Below are positions 15,682 through 24,659 of a stretch of DNA of 64,000 nucleotides, piece by piece (position 1 is the stretch's first letter; every line of letters starts with the position of its first letter). The notes under the pieces were generated by a model. That model saw only the letters and a program-made list of their open reading frames with translations, did not search any database and had not been told where the DNA came from. The stretch is from Actinospineispora acaciae DSM 45401 (lineage in GTDB: Bacteria > Actinomycetota > Actinomycetes > Mycobacteriales > Pseudonocardiaceae), in the NCBI RefSeq assembly GCF_000620785.1, contig NZ_JIAI01000005.1:1-64000 (forward strand), written 5' to 3'. A program made the position numbers and the translations under genes.

Positions 15682-16995
15682 TCAGCCGGGGCTGGGGCGC
15701 ACGCCGCCGTCGATCCCGACGGTGGTGCGGTTGCGGGTGTCCTCGAGCCCGGTGAATCCCTCGTCAGGGGCGAACGCGTCCCTGTCGAACCTCGTCCTGA
15801 TGTCGTCCGCCGTGCCACCGACCTGGTCGGGCCCGTACCCAAAGGCACCGACCAGGTCGCCGGGCGCCATCAGGTCGTGCAACCCGGAGTTCGGGTCGGT
15901 GTGCCAGCTGCCCAGGAAGTGGCCGGCCTCGTGCGAGGCGATGTTGCCGATCGCGCGCCCGACGAAGGTGAGCCGGTCGCCGCCGGTGGCCAGGTAGTGG
16001 TTGAGCGAGTCCGGCCAGTCGGCCGGGCCGCTGAGCCTGTCCAGCAGCACCAGCGCGGTCTCCTCGCGGGCCAGGTTGCCGGGGTCCACCGACTCGGAGA
16101 TGCCCACCGTGTCCACCCCGGCCTCCGCCGCGGTGCCACCGATCACGACCCGGCTCACGTTGGCGGTCCCGAACCCGTCGGTGCCGACCTCGATGCCCAG
16201 GTTCTCGGTGACGGTGTCGGCGATCAGCTTGGTCAGCGCCGGCTCGTCGGAGTCGCGCAGGCCCCAGCGGGGCAGGAACTTCCGCAGCGAGGACAGCCGC
16301 CTCGGCTGCGTGACGGCGGTGTCGGTGCCGAAGGTGGTCGTGTCCAGCGTCGCGCCGGCGAACTCCAGCACGATCCGCTGCGGGCCGGTCTCCGGGGGCC
16401 GCGCGATGAGCAGCCGGGCCTGGTAGGTGCCGGCGCCCTTGCGCACCGCGACCCGGTGCGTGCCGGTCACCTCGGCCACATGGTCGATTGTCGCGTTGCC
16501 GCCGGCCGGCAGCGGGGAGCCCGCCGGGTAGCTGGACGAGCGGTCGGTCTCCGAGCCCTGCACGAGCTGGCCGCGCGGGTCGTAGACCTCCAACCGCTCG
16601 GCGCCGCCCTGCACCGTGGCGCCGAGCACCTCACCGGCGCGCATCGGCACCTGGTAGGTGTCCACCTGGTCGGCGCCGGTCAGCTCGCCGGTCAGCTCGG
16701 CGGCCGGGTTCTGCCCGGGGCCGGTGCCCAGCCCGTCGATCCGCCTGCCCAGCTCCGGCTGGCCGGTCACGCCCTGCCCGGCCACGCCGAGGCGCAGCGG
16801 CGGCGGGGCGTCGGCGCGGGCGTGGACGCGTTGCTCACGCGGCCGGTGCGGCAGCGAGCAGTGCCAGCGGGCGGCTGCGGTGGCGGCCGCCAGCGCGACC
16901 GGGTCGACAGATCCGGGCGCGTCCAACCGACCGATCAGCACGGCGCTGAGCAGGACGGATGCCGTCACCGGCAGCGCTGTCCATGCTCGTCCCAT
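15682..16995 (-). CDS. Secreted metzincin-type zinc metalloprotease
   Basis: 437 residues. An N-terminal hydrophobic export segment is followed by a region resembling a pre-peptidase/PPC beta domain (ADQVDTYQVPMRAGEVLGATV and LEVYDPRGQLV). The C-terminal third has HEAGHFLGSWH with H355, H359 and H365 as zinc ligands and E356 as catalytic base, the extended HExxHxxGxxH of metzincins. A Met-turn (LHDLMAPGD) follows 17 residues later. It probably cuts proteins outside the cell. The family closest to it is not one I can name. A G-rich stretch precedes the ATG. No secretion partner or inhibitor is adjacent. Confidence 0.8.
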   Translation of the reverse strand: MGRAWTALPVTASVLLSAVLIGRLDAPGSVDPVALAAATAAARWHCSLPHRPREQRVHARADAPPPLRLGVAGQGVTGQPELGRRIDGLGTGPGQNPAAELTGELTGADQVDTYQVPMRAGEVLGATVQGGAERLEVYDPRGQLVQGSETDRSSSYPAGSPLPAGGNATIDHVAEVTGTHRVAVRKGAGTYQARLLIARPPETGPQRIVLEFAGATLDTTTFGTDTAVTQPRRLSSLRKFLPRWGLRDSDEPALTKLIADTVTENLGIEVGTDGFGTANVSRVVIGGTAAEAGVDTVGISESVDPGNLAREETALVLLDRLSGPADWPDSLNHYLATGGDRLTFVGRAIGNIASHEAGHFLGSWHTDPNSGLHDLMAPGDLVGAFGYGPDQVGGTADDIRTRFDRDAFAPDEGFTGLEDTRNRTTVGIDGGVRPSPG

Positions 16996-17190
16996 GATCC
17001 GTGCCGGCCCCCCGTCTTGATCGAATCACGACGGTAACCGAGTGTTAGCGTGACCAACCAGGACAGACACTCCTTCGAGTGTTAGTGACCCGCTGGTATC
17101 TCGCTTACTGTGGCCGCGTTCACCCGTGTCGCCTCGGCGGTGAGTCCGTCCGGATGTCGGGCAAATATGGGAAGCTAGAGACGACGAGCT

Positions 17191-17661
17191 ATGACGGCGG
17201 GGACGACGGCAGACATGGTTACCAAGTCGAAAACGGTCACCGGATCCGACGGCCGGACCTGGACGGTACGTCGACGGATGGAATGGTCGATGCCCGCCAC
17301 CGGTGAGGACTTCGAGCACGACGTGGACGGTGGCCGGGCCGGCGTGGCGATGATCCTGTCCACCCTGGGCCTGTTCTACGTCGCGCTGTTCAGCTGGAAG
17401 CCGGCCGACGTACACATACCCTGGTGGGTGATGCTGGCCGGGCTGATCGTCGTCGGGTTCTTCCCGGTGCGCTGGGTGCTGCGCCGGCCGTGGACGATCG
17501 TGGCCCAGACCCCGGGCGGCTACGACCTCGACCCCGAGCACTGGGTCGGCGTGGTGCGCGGGCTGAGCAAGGCCAGGGAGGAGACCAAGATGGTCATCCG
17601 CAGCATCCGGATGCGGGCCACCCCCGCGTACGCCGACGGCCCGCTGCAGCCGGTCAGCTGA
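17191..17661 (+). CDS. Conserved actinobacterial two-helix membrane protein
   Basis: 156 residues. A basic start (TWTVRRRMEW) and an acidic DFEHDVDGGRAG patch precede two membrane helices (VAMILSTLGLFYVALFSW and WWVMLAGLIVVGFF), then FPVRWVLRRPWTIVAQTP and a cytoplasmic tail ending in YADGPLQPVS. I recognise the layout from other actinobacteria, sometimes filed under DUF983, but have no function for it. The ATG at 17215 is an alternative start. It lies 18 bases before the Fpg/Nei gene in the same direction. Confidence 0.7.
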   Translation: MTAGTTADMVTKSKTVTGSDGRTWTVRRRMEWSMPATGEDFEHDVDGGRAGVAMILSTLGLFYVALFSWKPADVHIPWWVMLAGLIVVGFFPVRWVLRRPWTIVAQTPGGYDLDPEHWVGVVRGLSKAREETKMVIRSIRMRATPAYADGPLQPVS

Positions 17662-17679
17662 CGAGCACCTCCCGAGACC

Positions 17680-18543
17680 ATGCCCGAGCTACCCGAGGTT
17701 GAAGCGCTGGCCCACCACCTACGCGAACACGCGGTGGGCCACCAGGTCGCGAGGGTCGACCAGGCCAGCATGAGCGCGCTGAAGACGTTCGACCCGCCGC
17801 TGTCCGCGCTCGCCGGCCGCCCGGTCACCGGCGCCGCCCGGTACGGCAAGTTCCTGGCCATGGAGTGCGACGGGCCGCACCTGATCACCCACCTGTCCCG
17901 GGCCGGCTGGCTGCGCTGGCACGACACGGCCAGCACCGTGCCGCCCAAGCCCACCGGCAAGGGCCCGATCGCGCTGCGGGTGCACCTGGACGAGCCGGGC
18001 GGCCCCGGGTTCGACCTGACCGAGGCCGGCACCCAGAAGCGGCTGGCGGTGTACGTGGTGAACGACCCCGCCGAGGTGCCCGGCATCGCCAGGCTCGGCC
18101 CCGACGCGCTCACGCTGTCCCGCGCGGACCTGGAGAAGATCCTGGCCAAGCGCACCGAGCGGATCAAGAACCTGATCACCGAGCAGGGCGTCATCGCGGG
18201 CATCGGCAACGCCTACAGCGACGAGATCCTGCACGTGGCCAAGCTGTCCCCGTACGCGGTGGCCGGCCGCCTCGACGAGGCCAAGCTGGACGCCCTGTAC
18301 GAGGCGATGCACCAGGTGCTCTCCGACGCGGTGAAGCGCTCGGTGGGCCAGGACGCGGCTCGGCTCAAGGGCGAGAAGCGCTCCGGCATGCGGGTGCACG
18401 CGCGCACCGGGCTGCCCTGCCCGGTGTGCGGAGACACCATTCGGGAGGTGTCCTTCGCCGACCGTTCGTTCCAGTACTGCCCGACGTGCCAGACCGGTGG
18501 GAAGCCCCTGGCGGACCGCCGCCTCTCCCGCCTGGTGAGATAG
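17680..18543 (+). CDS. Fpg/Nei family DNA glycosylase
   Basis: 287 residues. These enzymes remove oxidised bases and nick the strand in base excision repair. The N-terminal MPELPEV gives the catalytic Pro1 and Glu2 after Met removal. RYGKFLAME carries the conserved Lys, and IGNAYSDEILH is the helix-two-turn-helix. The C-terminal zinc finger has four cysteines (CPVCGDTIREVSF and YCPTCQ). An insertion of about fifteen residues around 85-100 (STVPPKPTGKGPI) is unusual compared with classical MutM, so substrate choice between Fpg and Nei types is open. Confidence 0.9.
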   Translation: MPELPEVEALAHHLREHAVGHQVARVDQASMSALKTFDPPLSALAGRPVTGAARYGKFLAMECDGPHLITHLSRAGWLRWHDTASTVPPKPTGKGPIALRVHLDEPGGPGFDLTEAGTQKRLAVYVVNDPAEVPGIARLGPDALTLSRADLEKILAKRTERIKNLITEQGVIAGIGNAYSDEILHVAKLSPYAVAGRLDEAKLDALYEAMHQVLSDAVKRSVGQDAARLKGEKRSGMRVHARTGLPCPVCGDTIREVSFADRSFQYCPTCQTGGKPLADRRLSRLVR

Positions 18544-18548
18544 CAGCC

Positions 18549-19754
18549 GTGCCCGAGATCCTGAACTCGCCCAGCGCCCTGCTGGTGCTGCTGATCACGG
18601 TGCTCTGCGTGGCCATCGTCGCGCTGGTCCTGCTGTACAAGGCCAAGCGCCGCGCGTTCGCCTCGCCGCTGGAGCGGGCCACCTTCTCCACCCTGCACAC
18701 CGTCTCGCTGGCCGCGCCCGCGCTGCGCGAGGGCCTGTCCCGCCAGTCGGCCTCGTTCGCGCTGCCCTACCTGCGCACCCTGCTGGAGACCTGCGCGCTG
18801 ACCATGACCGACGACCAGGCCCAGTCGCTGGGCTGGGACGGCGAGGGCGACCACCACACCATGGACGTGGTGGAGCTGGCCCGCCAGGTGATCAGCACCG
18901 GCCGCCAGCAGGTCTCCTCGCACACCGCCATCGACTGCGGCCGCGACGACTGCGTGATCAAGGGCATCGTGGTGGTCCCGCTGGAGACCGAGGGCAACAT
19001 CGTGGGCACCCTGGGCGCGCTCACCGAGTCCACCACCGGCCCGGTGCTGCTGCGCGCCACCGCCGAGGTCGCCCGCTACGTCTCCAGCCAGCTCGAGCTC
19101 GCCGAGCTGGACGAGTCGCGCGCCAGGCTCAACCGCGCCGAGGTCCGCGCGCTGCGCGCCCAGATCTCGCCGCACTTCGTCTACAACGCGCTGACCACGA
19201 TCTCCTCGCTGATCCGCACCGACCCGACGCGCGCCCGCGAGCTGCTCAACGAGTTCGCCGACTTCACCAGGTACTCGTTCCGGACCGCCGGCGAGTACAC
19301 CACCCTGCAGGACGAGCTGACCAACATCGAGCGCTACCTGATGATCGAGCGCGCCCGGTTCGAGGACCGGCTGCACGTGCGGCTGCAGATCGCGCCCGAG
19401 GTGCTGTCCGTGGTGCTGCCGTTCCTGGCGCTGCAGCCGCTGGTGGAGAACGCGGTGCGGCACGGGCTGGCCGGCGTGCCCAGCGGCGGCTCGATCACCA
19501 TCACGGCGGAGAACTCCGGCGCCGAATGCGTGATCAGCGTGGAGGACGACGGCGTCGGCATGGACCCCAAGCGGCTCAAGGAGGAGATGACCGACGCGCA
19601 CCTCTCCGGCGCGCACGTCGGCCTCGGCAACGTGGACGACCGGATGCGCTCGGCGTTCGGCGACGACTTCGGCCTGGTCGTGGACACCGCGATCGGCGCC
19701 GGCACGAAGATCACCTTGCGGGTCCCGAAGTTCCGGGCCGGCATCCGCGCGTAG
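18549..19754 (+). CDS. LytS-type sensor histidine kinase
   Basis: 401 residues from the GTG at 18549, five bases after the glycosylase stop. One N-terminal membrane helix (residues 9-31) leads to a GAF-like domain (about 40-190) containing DCGRDDCVIKGIVVVPL. The kinase core follows: His209 in QISPHFVYNAL, the N box LQPLVENAVRHG and the G box VEDDGVGMD with GLGNVDDRM. The N-terminus lacks the six-helix 5TM sensor of true LytS, so the signal is probably intracellular and read by the GAF part. Partner: the LytTR regulator at 20847. The symporters downstream point to a carboxylate signal, by inference. Confidence 0.85.
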   Translation: MPEILNSPSALLVLLITVLCVAIVALVLLYKAKRRAFASPLERATFSTLHTVSLAAPALREGLSRQSASFALPYLRTLLETCALTMTDDQAQSLGWDGEGDHHTMDVVELARQVISTGRQQVSSHTAIDCGRDDCVIKGIVVVPLETEGNIVGTLGALTESTTGPVLLRATAEVARYVSSQLELAELDESRARLNRAEVRALRAQISPHFVYNALTTISSLIRTDPTRARELLNEFADFTRYSFRTAGEYTTLQDELTNIERYLMIERARFEDRLHVRLQIAPEVLSVVLPFLALQPLVENAVRHGLAGVPSGGSITITAENSGAECVISVEDDGVGMDPKRLKEEMTDAHLSGAHVGLGNVDDRMRSAFGDDFGLVVDTAIGAGTKITLRVPKFRAGIRA

Positions 19755-19764
19755 CGTGCATGGT

Positions 19765-20658
19765 ATGACGACGTTGCTCGACAGGCTTCCGAACACGGTG
19801 ACCGGGCGGCTGCCGGGGCGGCTCGGGGAACGCGCCGACCGGTCGGTGGTGAGCGTGGTGCGGCTGCACGGGGTGATCACGCCCGCGCTCGGGCCGATGG
19901 CCAGGTCCGTGCTCAACCTGAGCGTGCTGGAGCCCGTGCTCAAGCGCGCGTTCGCCCCCGAACGGCTGGCCGCCGTCGCCCTGATGATCAACTCCCCGGG
20001 CGGGTCGGCCACCCAGTCCGCGCTCATCGCCGACCGAATCCGGGGGCTCGCCGAGGAGCGCGGCGAGCGAAAGGCCCCGGTGCTCGCGTTCTGCGAGGAC
20101 GTGGCGGCCTCCGGCGGCTACTGGCTGGCCTGCGCCGCGGACGAGATCTACGCCCACGCCACCTCGCTGGTCGGTTCGATCGGGGTGGTCAGCCACGGGT
20201 TCGGGCTGGCCGGGCTGCTGGAGCGGCTCGGCGTGGAGCGGCGGCTGTACACCGCGGGCAGCAACAAGGCGCGGCTGGACCCGTTCCTCCCGGAGAAGGA
20301 GGAGGACGTCGCCTGGCTGTCCGCGCTGCAGGGCCAGCTGCACGAGCAGTTCCAGGGCTGGGTCAAGGAGCGCAGGGGCGACAAGCTGGCCACCGGCGAC
20401 GGCGACCTGTTCAACGGCGAGGTCTGGACCGGGGCCAACGCCGAACGGCTCGGCCTCGTCGACGGGCTCGGCACCGCACGCGAGATCATCGCCAACCGCT
20501 TCCCGGACGCCGAGCCGGTGCTGGTGGAGGGCCGCAAGCCGCTGCTCGCCCGGCTCGGGGTGGGCGCACCGGCGGCGGGGTTCGGCGCGGCGTCGCTGGC
20601 CGAGGGCCTGCTGCAGGCCGCCGAGCTGCGCGCCGCGTGGGCCCGGTTCGGACTGTGA
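19765..20658 (+). CDS. S49 family (SppA/SohB-like) serine peptidase
   Basis: 297 residues from the ATG at 19765; a GTG at 19756 is possible. The S49 fold is shown by MINSPGGSATQSALIADRI, the catalytic Ser in EDVAASGGYWLACAADEIYAH, and a later Lys candidate in AGSNKARLDPF. The length is that of short bacterial SppA or SohB, but no clear N-terminal membrane helix is visible, so it may be peripheral or cytoplasmic. Family members cut peptides in or near the membrane. It lies between the kinase and its presumed regulator, ten bases after the kinase stop, which suggests a link to that pathway. Confidence 0.8.
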   Translation: MTTLLDRLPNTVTGRLPGRLGERADRSVVSVVRLHGVITPALGPMARSVLNLSVLEPVLKRAFAPERLAAVALMINSPGGSATQSALIADRIRGLAEERGERKAPVLAFCEDVAASGGYWLACAADEIYAHATSLVGSIGVVSHGFGLAGLLERLGVERRLYTAGSNKARLDPFLPEKEEDVAWLSALQGQLHEQFQGWVKERRGDKLATGDGDLFNGEVWTGANAERLGLVDGLGTAREIIANRFPDAEPVLVEGRKPLLARLGVGAPAAGFGAASLAEGLLQAAELRAAWARFGL

Positions 20659-20846
20659 GGGGCGCCCAGAACGTGGGATGCTGACCGAGGCCCCCATTGG
20701 GGTGAGTGGCGAAATCCGCCCCAGCCCTGGCACTCGGCGACAATCACCGCCACCATGATGAATCGGGCAGACACGGTGCGATGAGCAAGACTCCGATGCG
20801 ATGATATATATCTCACACCGGGGGGATAGAGCAGGATGAGGAGATC

Positions 20847-21728
20847 GTGAACAGTTCAGAAGGCTCCGGTGGGCTGGTCGTTCTCGCGGTAGACGACGAG
20901 AAGCCCGCTCTCGACGAGCTCGAGTACCTGCTCGGCCAGGACCAGCGGATCGGCACCGTGCTCACCGCGTCCAACGCCAACGACGCGCTCCGCATGCTCA
21001 GCGGCAGGGAGCGGCATCGGGACAATACGCCGGGAGCCCCGCAGGGCCAGGTCCCGGTGCACCCGATCACCGGTGCGCCGATCGCCAGGAGCACGGACGT
21101 GGACGTCGTGTTCCTGGACATCCGGATGCCCGGGCTGGACGGCCTGGAGCTGGCCAGGGTGTTCTCGACCATGGTGGTCCCGCCGGCGGTGGTGTTCGTG
21201 ACCGCGCACGACGACCGCGCGGTCGACGCCTACGAGGTCGGCGCCGTGGACTACCTGCTCAAACCGCTGCGCTCGGAGCGGTTGCGCAACTCGCTGGACC
21301 GCATCCTGTCCAGCCGGGTGGTGGCCAGCAACGAGTCCGGCTCCGGCGACGGCGGCCCCAGCGACGACGAGGTCATCCCCGTCGAGCTGGCCGGCACCAC
21401 CAAGCTGGTGCCCCGCTCGGCGGTCCGCTACGTCGAGGCGCAGGGCGACTACGCACGGTTGCACACCAACGACAACAAGAGCCACCTGGTCCGCATTCCG
21501 CTGTCGGTGCTGGAGGACCGCTGGCGGGATGCCGGCTTTGTGCGCATCCACCGCTCGTACCTGGTGTCGCTGCCGCTGGTCACCGAGCTGCGGCTGTCCG
21601 GGTCCGGCTATGTGGTGCGGATCGGCTCCGGCCCGGAGACCGCCGAGCTGCCGGTCAGCCGCCGGCACACCCGTGAGCTCAAGGACCGCCTGGTGCGTGC
21701 GACGAAACAGGCGTGGAGCCAACGGTGA
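20847..21728 (+). CDS. LytTR-type response regulator
   Basis: 293 residues from the GTG at 20847 with GATGAGGAG in front. The receiver has VLAVDDEKPAL, phospho-acceptor Asp91 (VVFLDIRMPG) and Lys in LLKPL. About 25 extra residues rich in Gly and Pro sit between the second helix and the Asp strand (NTPGAPQGQVPVHPITG). The C-terminal LytTR domain has FVRIHRSYLVSL and SRRHTRELKDRL. LytTR proteins bind direct repeats and often control carboxylate carriers. It overlaps the next gene by four bases. An AT-rich GATATATAT lies upstream as a probable -10 region. Confidence 0.9.
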   Translation: MNSSEGSGGLVVLAVDDEKPALDELEYLLGQDQRIGTVLTASNANDALRMLSGRERHRDNTPGAPQGQVPVHPITGAPIARSTDVDVVFLDIRMPGLDGLELARVFSTMVVPPAVVFVTAHDDRAVDAYEVGAVDYLLKPLRSERLRNSLDRILSSRVVASNESGSGDGGPSDDEVIPVELAGTTKLVPRSAVRYVEAQGDYARLHTNDNKSHLVRIPLSVLEDRWRDAGFVRIHRSYLVSLPLVTELRLSGSGYVVRIGSGPETAELPVSRRHTRELKDRLVRATKQAWSQR

Positions 21729-22588
21729 GCTCCGACGGCCACGTGCCGTCGGTGGCGTCGGACCCCGATCCCGAACCACGGGAGCCCGACGCCGATCTCG
21801 AGCCGGACCGCTCCCCGGTCCAGCTCCGCCGCGAGCTGCGGCTGCGCGTGCAGGGCCTGCTCAGCGCGGACGAGCCCGCCCCCGACCCCGACCGTCCGGG
21901 CGCGAGCCAGCGCCCGCCGGACGACGACCACACCGACCCGAACGGCTCGACGCACCCGATGCTCAGCGCCGGCCGCCACGCCCGCCGCGACGGCCAGAGC
22001 CGCCCACCCCGGCTGGACTACGTGCCCCGCCACGCCGTCCGTACCCCCGGCCCCGGCTCGGTGTCCCCGAACGACAAGACCGAGGTGTTCTCCCGGGTCC
22101 GCAGGGACCCCACCGAACGCCCGCTGCCGGCGCGCCCGGAGTCCGAGCCGCTGCACGCCCGGCCTTCCGCCGACCCGGTGCCCGAGCAGAAGACCGCCGA
22201 ACCACCGCCCGCACCCGCCGAACCGATCACCAAGGGCAAGCGCGAGCGGGTGGTGCTGGCCCAGCGCAAGGGCCAGGCCCGGCCGGTGCGCACGGTGGTG
22301 GAGGTCCAGGACCTGACCCAGGTCGGCGAGGTGCTCAGCTCCAGCCTGATCGGCTCGCAGCTGGGCCTTTCGGTGCGTTTCGGCGCCGTGGCGGTGCTCG
22401 CGCTGGGCTCGCTGCCGGCGCTGTTCGCGATGTTCCCGGTGCTGGGCAGGTTCGAGCTGTTCGGGTTGCGGGTGCCGTGGCTGCTGCTCGGCGTGCTGGC
22501 CTACCCGTTCTTCGTGTTGCTCGGCTGGCTGTACACCCGCTCGGCGGACAAGATCGAGCAGGTCTTCGCCGACCACATCCAGAGCTAG
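21725..22588 (+). CDS. Pro-rich cytoplasmic protein with two C-terminal membrane helices
   Basis: 287 residues from the GTG at 21725, sharing GTGA with the LytTR stop. The first 170 residues are charged, Pro-rich and probably disordered. A conserved-looking TVVEVQDLTQVGEVLSSSLIGSQLG precedes two membrane helices (VAVLALGSLPALFAMFP and VPWLLLGVLAYPFFVLLGWL) and an amphipathic tail. The place in the operon, between regulator and symporter, suggests an accessory subunit, similar to how DUF485 proteins accompany ActP. No known domain was recognised. Confidence 0.7.
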   Translation: MSSDGHVPSVASDPDPEPREPDADLEPDRSPVQLRRELRLRVQGLLSADEPAPDPDRPGASQRPPDDDHTDPNGSTHPMLSAGRHARRDGQSRPPRLDYVPRHAVRTPGPGSVSPNDKTEVFSRVRRDPTERPLPARPESEPLHARPSADPVPEQKTAEPPPAPAEPITKGKRERVVLAQRKGQARPVRTVVEVQDLTQVGEVLSSSLIGSQLGLSVRFGAVAVLALGSLPALFAMFPVLGRFELFGLRVPWLLLGVLAYPFFVLLGWLYTRSADKIEQVFADHIQS

Positions 22589-22602
22589 CCCGTAACACGG
22601 GC

Positions 22603-22618
22603 ACCGGGCGCACCCGGT
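22603..22618 (+). terminator. Short hairpin between the two-helix protein and the symporter
   Basis: ACCGGG (22603-22608) pairs with CCCGGT (22613-22618) around CGCA; the flanking CCCGTAACACGGG could form a second small stem. A TAAACT hexamer follows at 22631, seven bases before the next ATG, so a new transcript may begin there. Confidence 0.4.
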
Positions 22619-22643
22619 CGGGCGCCGCCTAAACTCTGGCTCC

Positions 22644-24416
22644 ATGACGCCGGCTGCCGTGGTGGCGCTGACTTCGATCGCGCTCGTCGCGGTGGCGTCC
22701 ACCGTGATCGGTTCGTTCGGCGTGCGGTTCGCGCGCAACACCTCCGACTTCCTGGTCGCCTCCCGCACGGTCGGGCCGACCGCGAACGCGGGCGCGATCT
22801 CCGGGGAGTACCTGTCCGCCGCGTCCTTCCTCTCGGTGGCCGGGATGATCATGAAGGACGGCCCGGACGCGCTGTGGTACCCGGTCGGATACACCGGCGG
22901 CTACCTGGCGCTGCTGCTGTTCGTGTCCGCGCCGCTGCGCCGCTCCGGGGCGTACACGGTGCCGGACTTCGCCGAGTTCCGGCTGCGCAGCCCGCTGGTG
23001 CAGCGGGTGAGCACCATCTTCGTGATCGTCATCGGCTGGATGTACCTGCTGCCGCAGCTGCAGGGCGCCGGGCTCACCGTGGCCACCGCCGTGCCGACGC
23101 TGCCGCCCTGGACCGGGGCCGTCGCGGCCGGCCTTGTGGTCATCGCGACGGTGGTGTTCGGCGGCATGCGCTCGATCACGTTCGTGCAGGCGTTCCAGTT
23201 CTGGCTCAAGCTCACCGCGCTGGCGCTGCCCGCGCTGATCCTGGTGATCTACCTGGGCAGCGACCACCGCCCGTTCAACCGGCCGGCCCCGCCGCAGTTC
23301 CCCACCGACACCACCGTGCAGATCAAGACCGACGTGGTGCTGCAGGTCAGCCAGCCGGTGACGTTCGAGGCCACCGGCGTGCTGGACGGCCAGCCGGTCC
23401 GTGGCCTGGTCCGGTGGAACACCGGCGAGCACACCGTGCTGAAGAACTCCCGGCTCACCTTCGACGCCGGCTCCTCGGTGCCGGTGCCGGCCGGCTCGCC
23501 GGCGCGCGACTCCAGCTGGCTGACCCCGCTGTCCGGCAACGAGGAGCACCCGCTGGTCGGCATCTACTCGCTGATCATGGCCTGTTTCCTGGGCACCATG
23601 GGGCTGCCGCACGTGCTGGTGCGCTTCTACACCAACCCGGACGGGCGGGCCACCCGCCGCACGGCGGTGGCGGTGCTGGCCATGCTCGGCGGGTTCTACC
23701 TGTTTCCCACGCTGCTGGGCGCGATGTCGCGGCTGTACGTGCCGCAGCTGCTGGTCAGCGGGGACACCGACGCGGCGGTGCTGCTGCTGCCGTCGGCCGC
23801 GCTCGGCGGCGGGCCGCTGCCCACGCTGATCGGCGGGCTGGTCGCGGCCGGTGCCTGGGCGGCGTTCCTGTCCACCGCGTCCGGCCTGGTGGTCGGCGTG
23901 GCCGGGGTGCTCTCGACCAGCCCGACGCTGTTCCGCCGGGGCGGAGTGCGTGACTTCCGGCTGGCCGCCGTGCTCGCCGGCGTGGTACCGCTGGGGCTGG
24001 CGCTGTTCGCCACCCGGATGGACTTCGCGCAGACGGTGGCGCTGGCGTTCGCGGTGGCCGCGTCCACGTTCTGCCCGCTGCTGGTGCTGGGCATCTGGTG
24101 GAGCGGGCTGACCGACCGGGGCGCCGTGGCCGGGCTGCTGGTCGGCGGGGTGACCTCGGCCGGCGCGGTGATGGTGAGCCTGATCGGCTTCAACTTCGCC
24201 GGCTGGCTCGGCACCCTGCTCGGCCGTCCCGCCATCATCACGGTGCCGCTGGCGTTCCTGGTCATGATCGTGGTCAGCAAGGCCACCTCGGGCCGGCTGC
24301 TGCCCGACGTGTCCCGGTTGATGCTGCGCCTGCACGCGCCGGAGCGGTTGGGCCTGAGCCAGGACCGGGCTCGCGACCTCGACGAGGCGACACCCGATCT
24401 GCGCAAAGCGGAGTGA
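22644..24416 (+). CDS. Sodium:solute symporter (SSS family), monocarboxylate type, with an extra hydrophilic domain
   Basis: 590 residues, about thirteen membrane helices. Early motifs DFLVASRTVGPTANAGAISG and GEYLSAASFLSVAGMI match ActP/MctC-like carriers, which bring acetate, propionate or pyruvate in with a cation. Compared with the paralogue at 24998, about 65 polar residues (roughly 225-290: PTDTTVQIKTDVVLQV, PARDSSWLTPLSGNEEH) are added between two helices and look beta-rich. The ATG is seven bases after a TAAACT hexamer, so it is probably leaderless. Upstream lies the LytTR operon. Substrate is an inference from family and context. Confidence 0.85.
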   Translation: MTPAAVVALTSIALVAVASTVIGSFGVRFARNTSDFLVASRTVGPTANAGAISGEYLSAASFLSVAGMIMKDGPDALWYPVGYTGGYLALLLFVSAPLRRSGAYTVPDFAEFRLRSPLVQRVSTIFVIVIGWMYLLPQLQGAGLTVATAVPTLPPWTGAVAAGLVVIATVVFGGMRSITFVQAFQFWLKLTALALPALILVIYLGSDHRPFNRPAPPQFPTDTTVQIKTDVVLQVSQPVTFEATGVLDGQPVRGLVRWNTGEHTVLKNSRLTFDAGSSVPVPAGSPARDSSWLTPLSGNEEHPLVGIYSLIMACFLGTMGLPHVLVRFYTNPDGRATRRTAVAVLAMLGGFYLFPTLLGAMSRLYVPQLLVSGDTDAAVLLLPSAALGGGPLPTLIGGLVAAGAWAAFLSTASGLVVGVAGVLSTSPTLFRRGGVRDFRLAAVLAGVVPLGLALFATRMDFAQTVALAFAVAASTFCPLLVLGIWWSGLTDRGAVAGLLVGGVTSAGAVMVSLIGFNFAGWLGTLLGRPAIITVPLAFLVMIVVSKATSGRLLPDVSRLMLRLHAPERLGLSQDRARDLDEATPDLRKAE

Positions 24417-24659
24417 CCGCTACGCCATCCGGCTACACTCATTCGGATGCGTCATTTGAGTACAGCTGAAATGAGTTCCCGGATGGCCTCGCCCGAAAGG
24501 GTGATTTCGGCCCGGCTTTCCCCTGGTCTCTCTTCGGCGCCATCGGCGTGGGTATGGGACGTGTTCTAGTGTGATGGATCCCACGAAACCCACGCTGCGT
24601 ATCTGATCAACCACCAAGCGGCCCGGCGTACCGCATGCACGTCGGAGAAGGAGAGCCTC

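Noticed and set aside
18549-19754. True LytS with a multi-helix 5TM-LYT sensor
   Set aside because: Only one membrane helix is found before the GAF-like part, so only the kinase core belongs to the LytS type.
24417-24659. LytTR binding repeats in the gap before the DUF485 gene
   Set aside because: I looked for two direct repeats at the expected spacing and found only a weak CTCATT/AATGAG inverted pair, which is not convincing.
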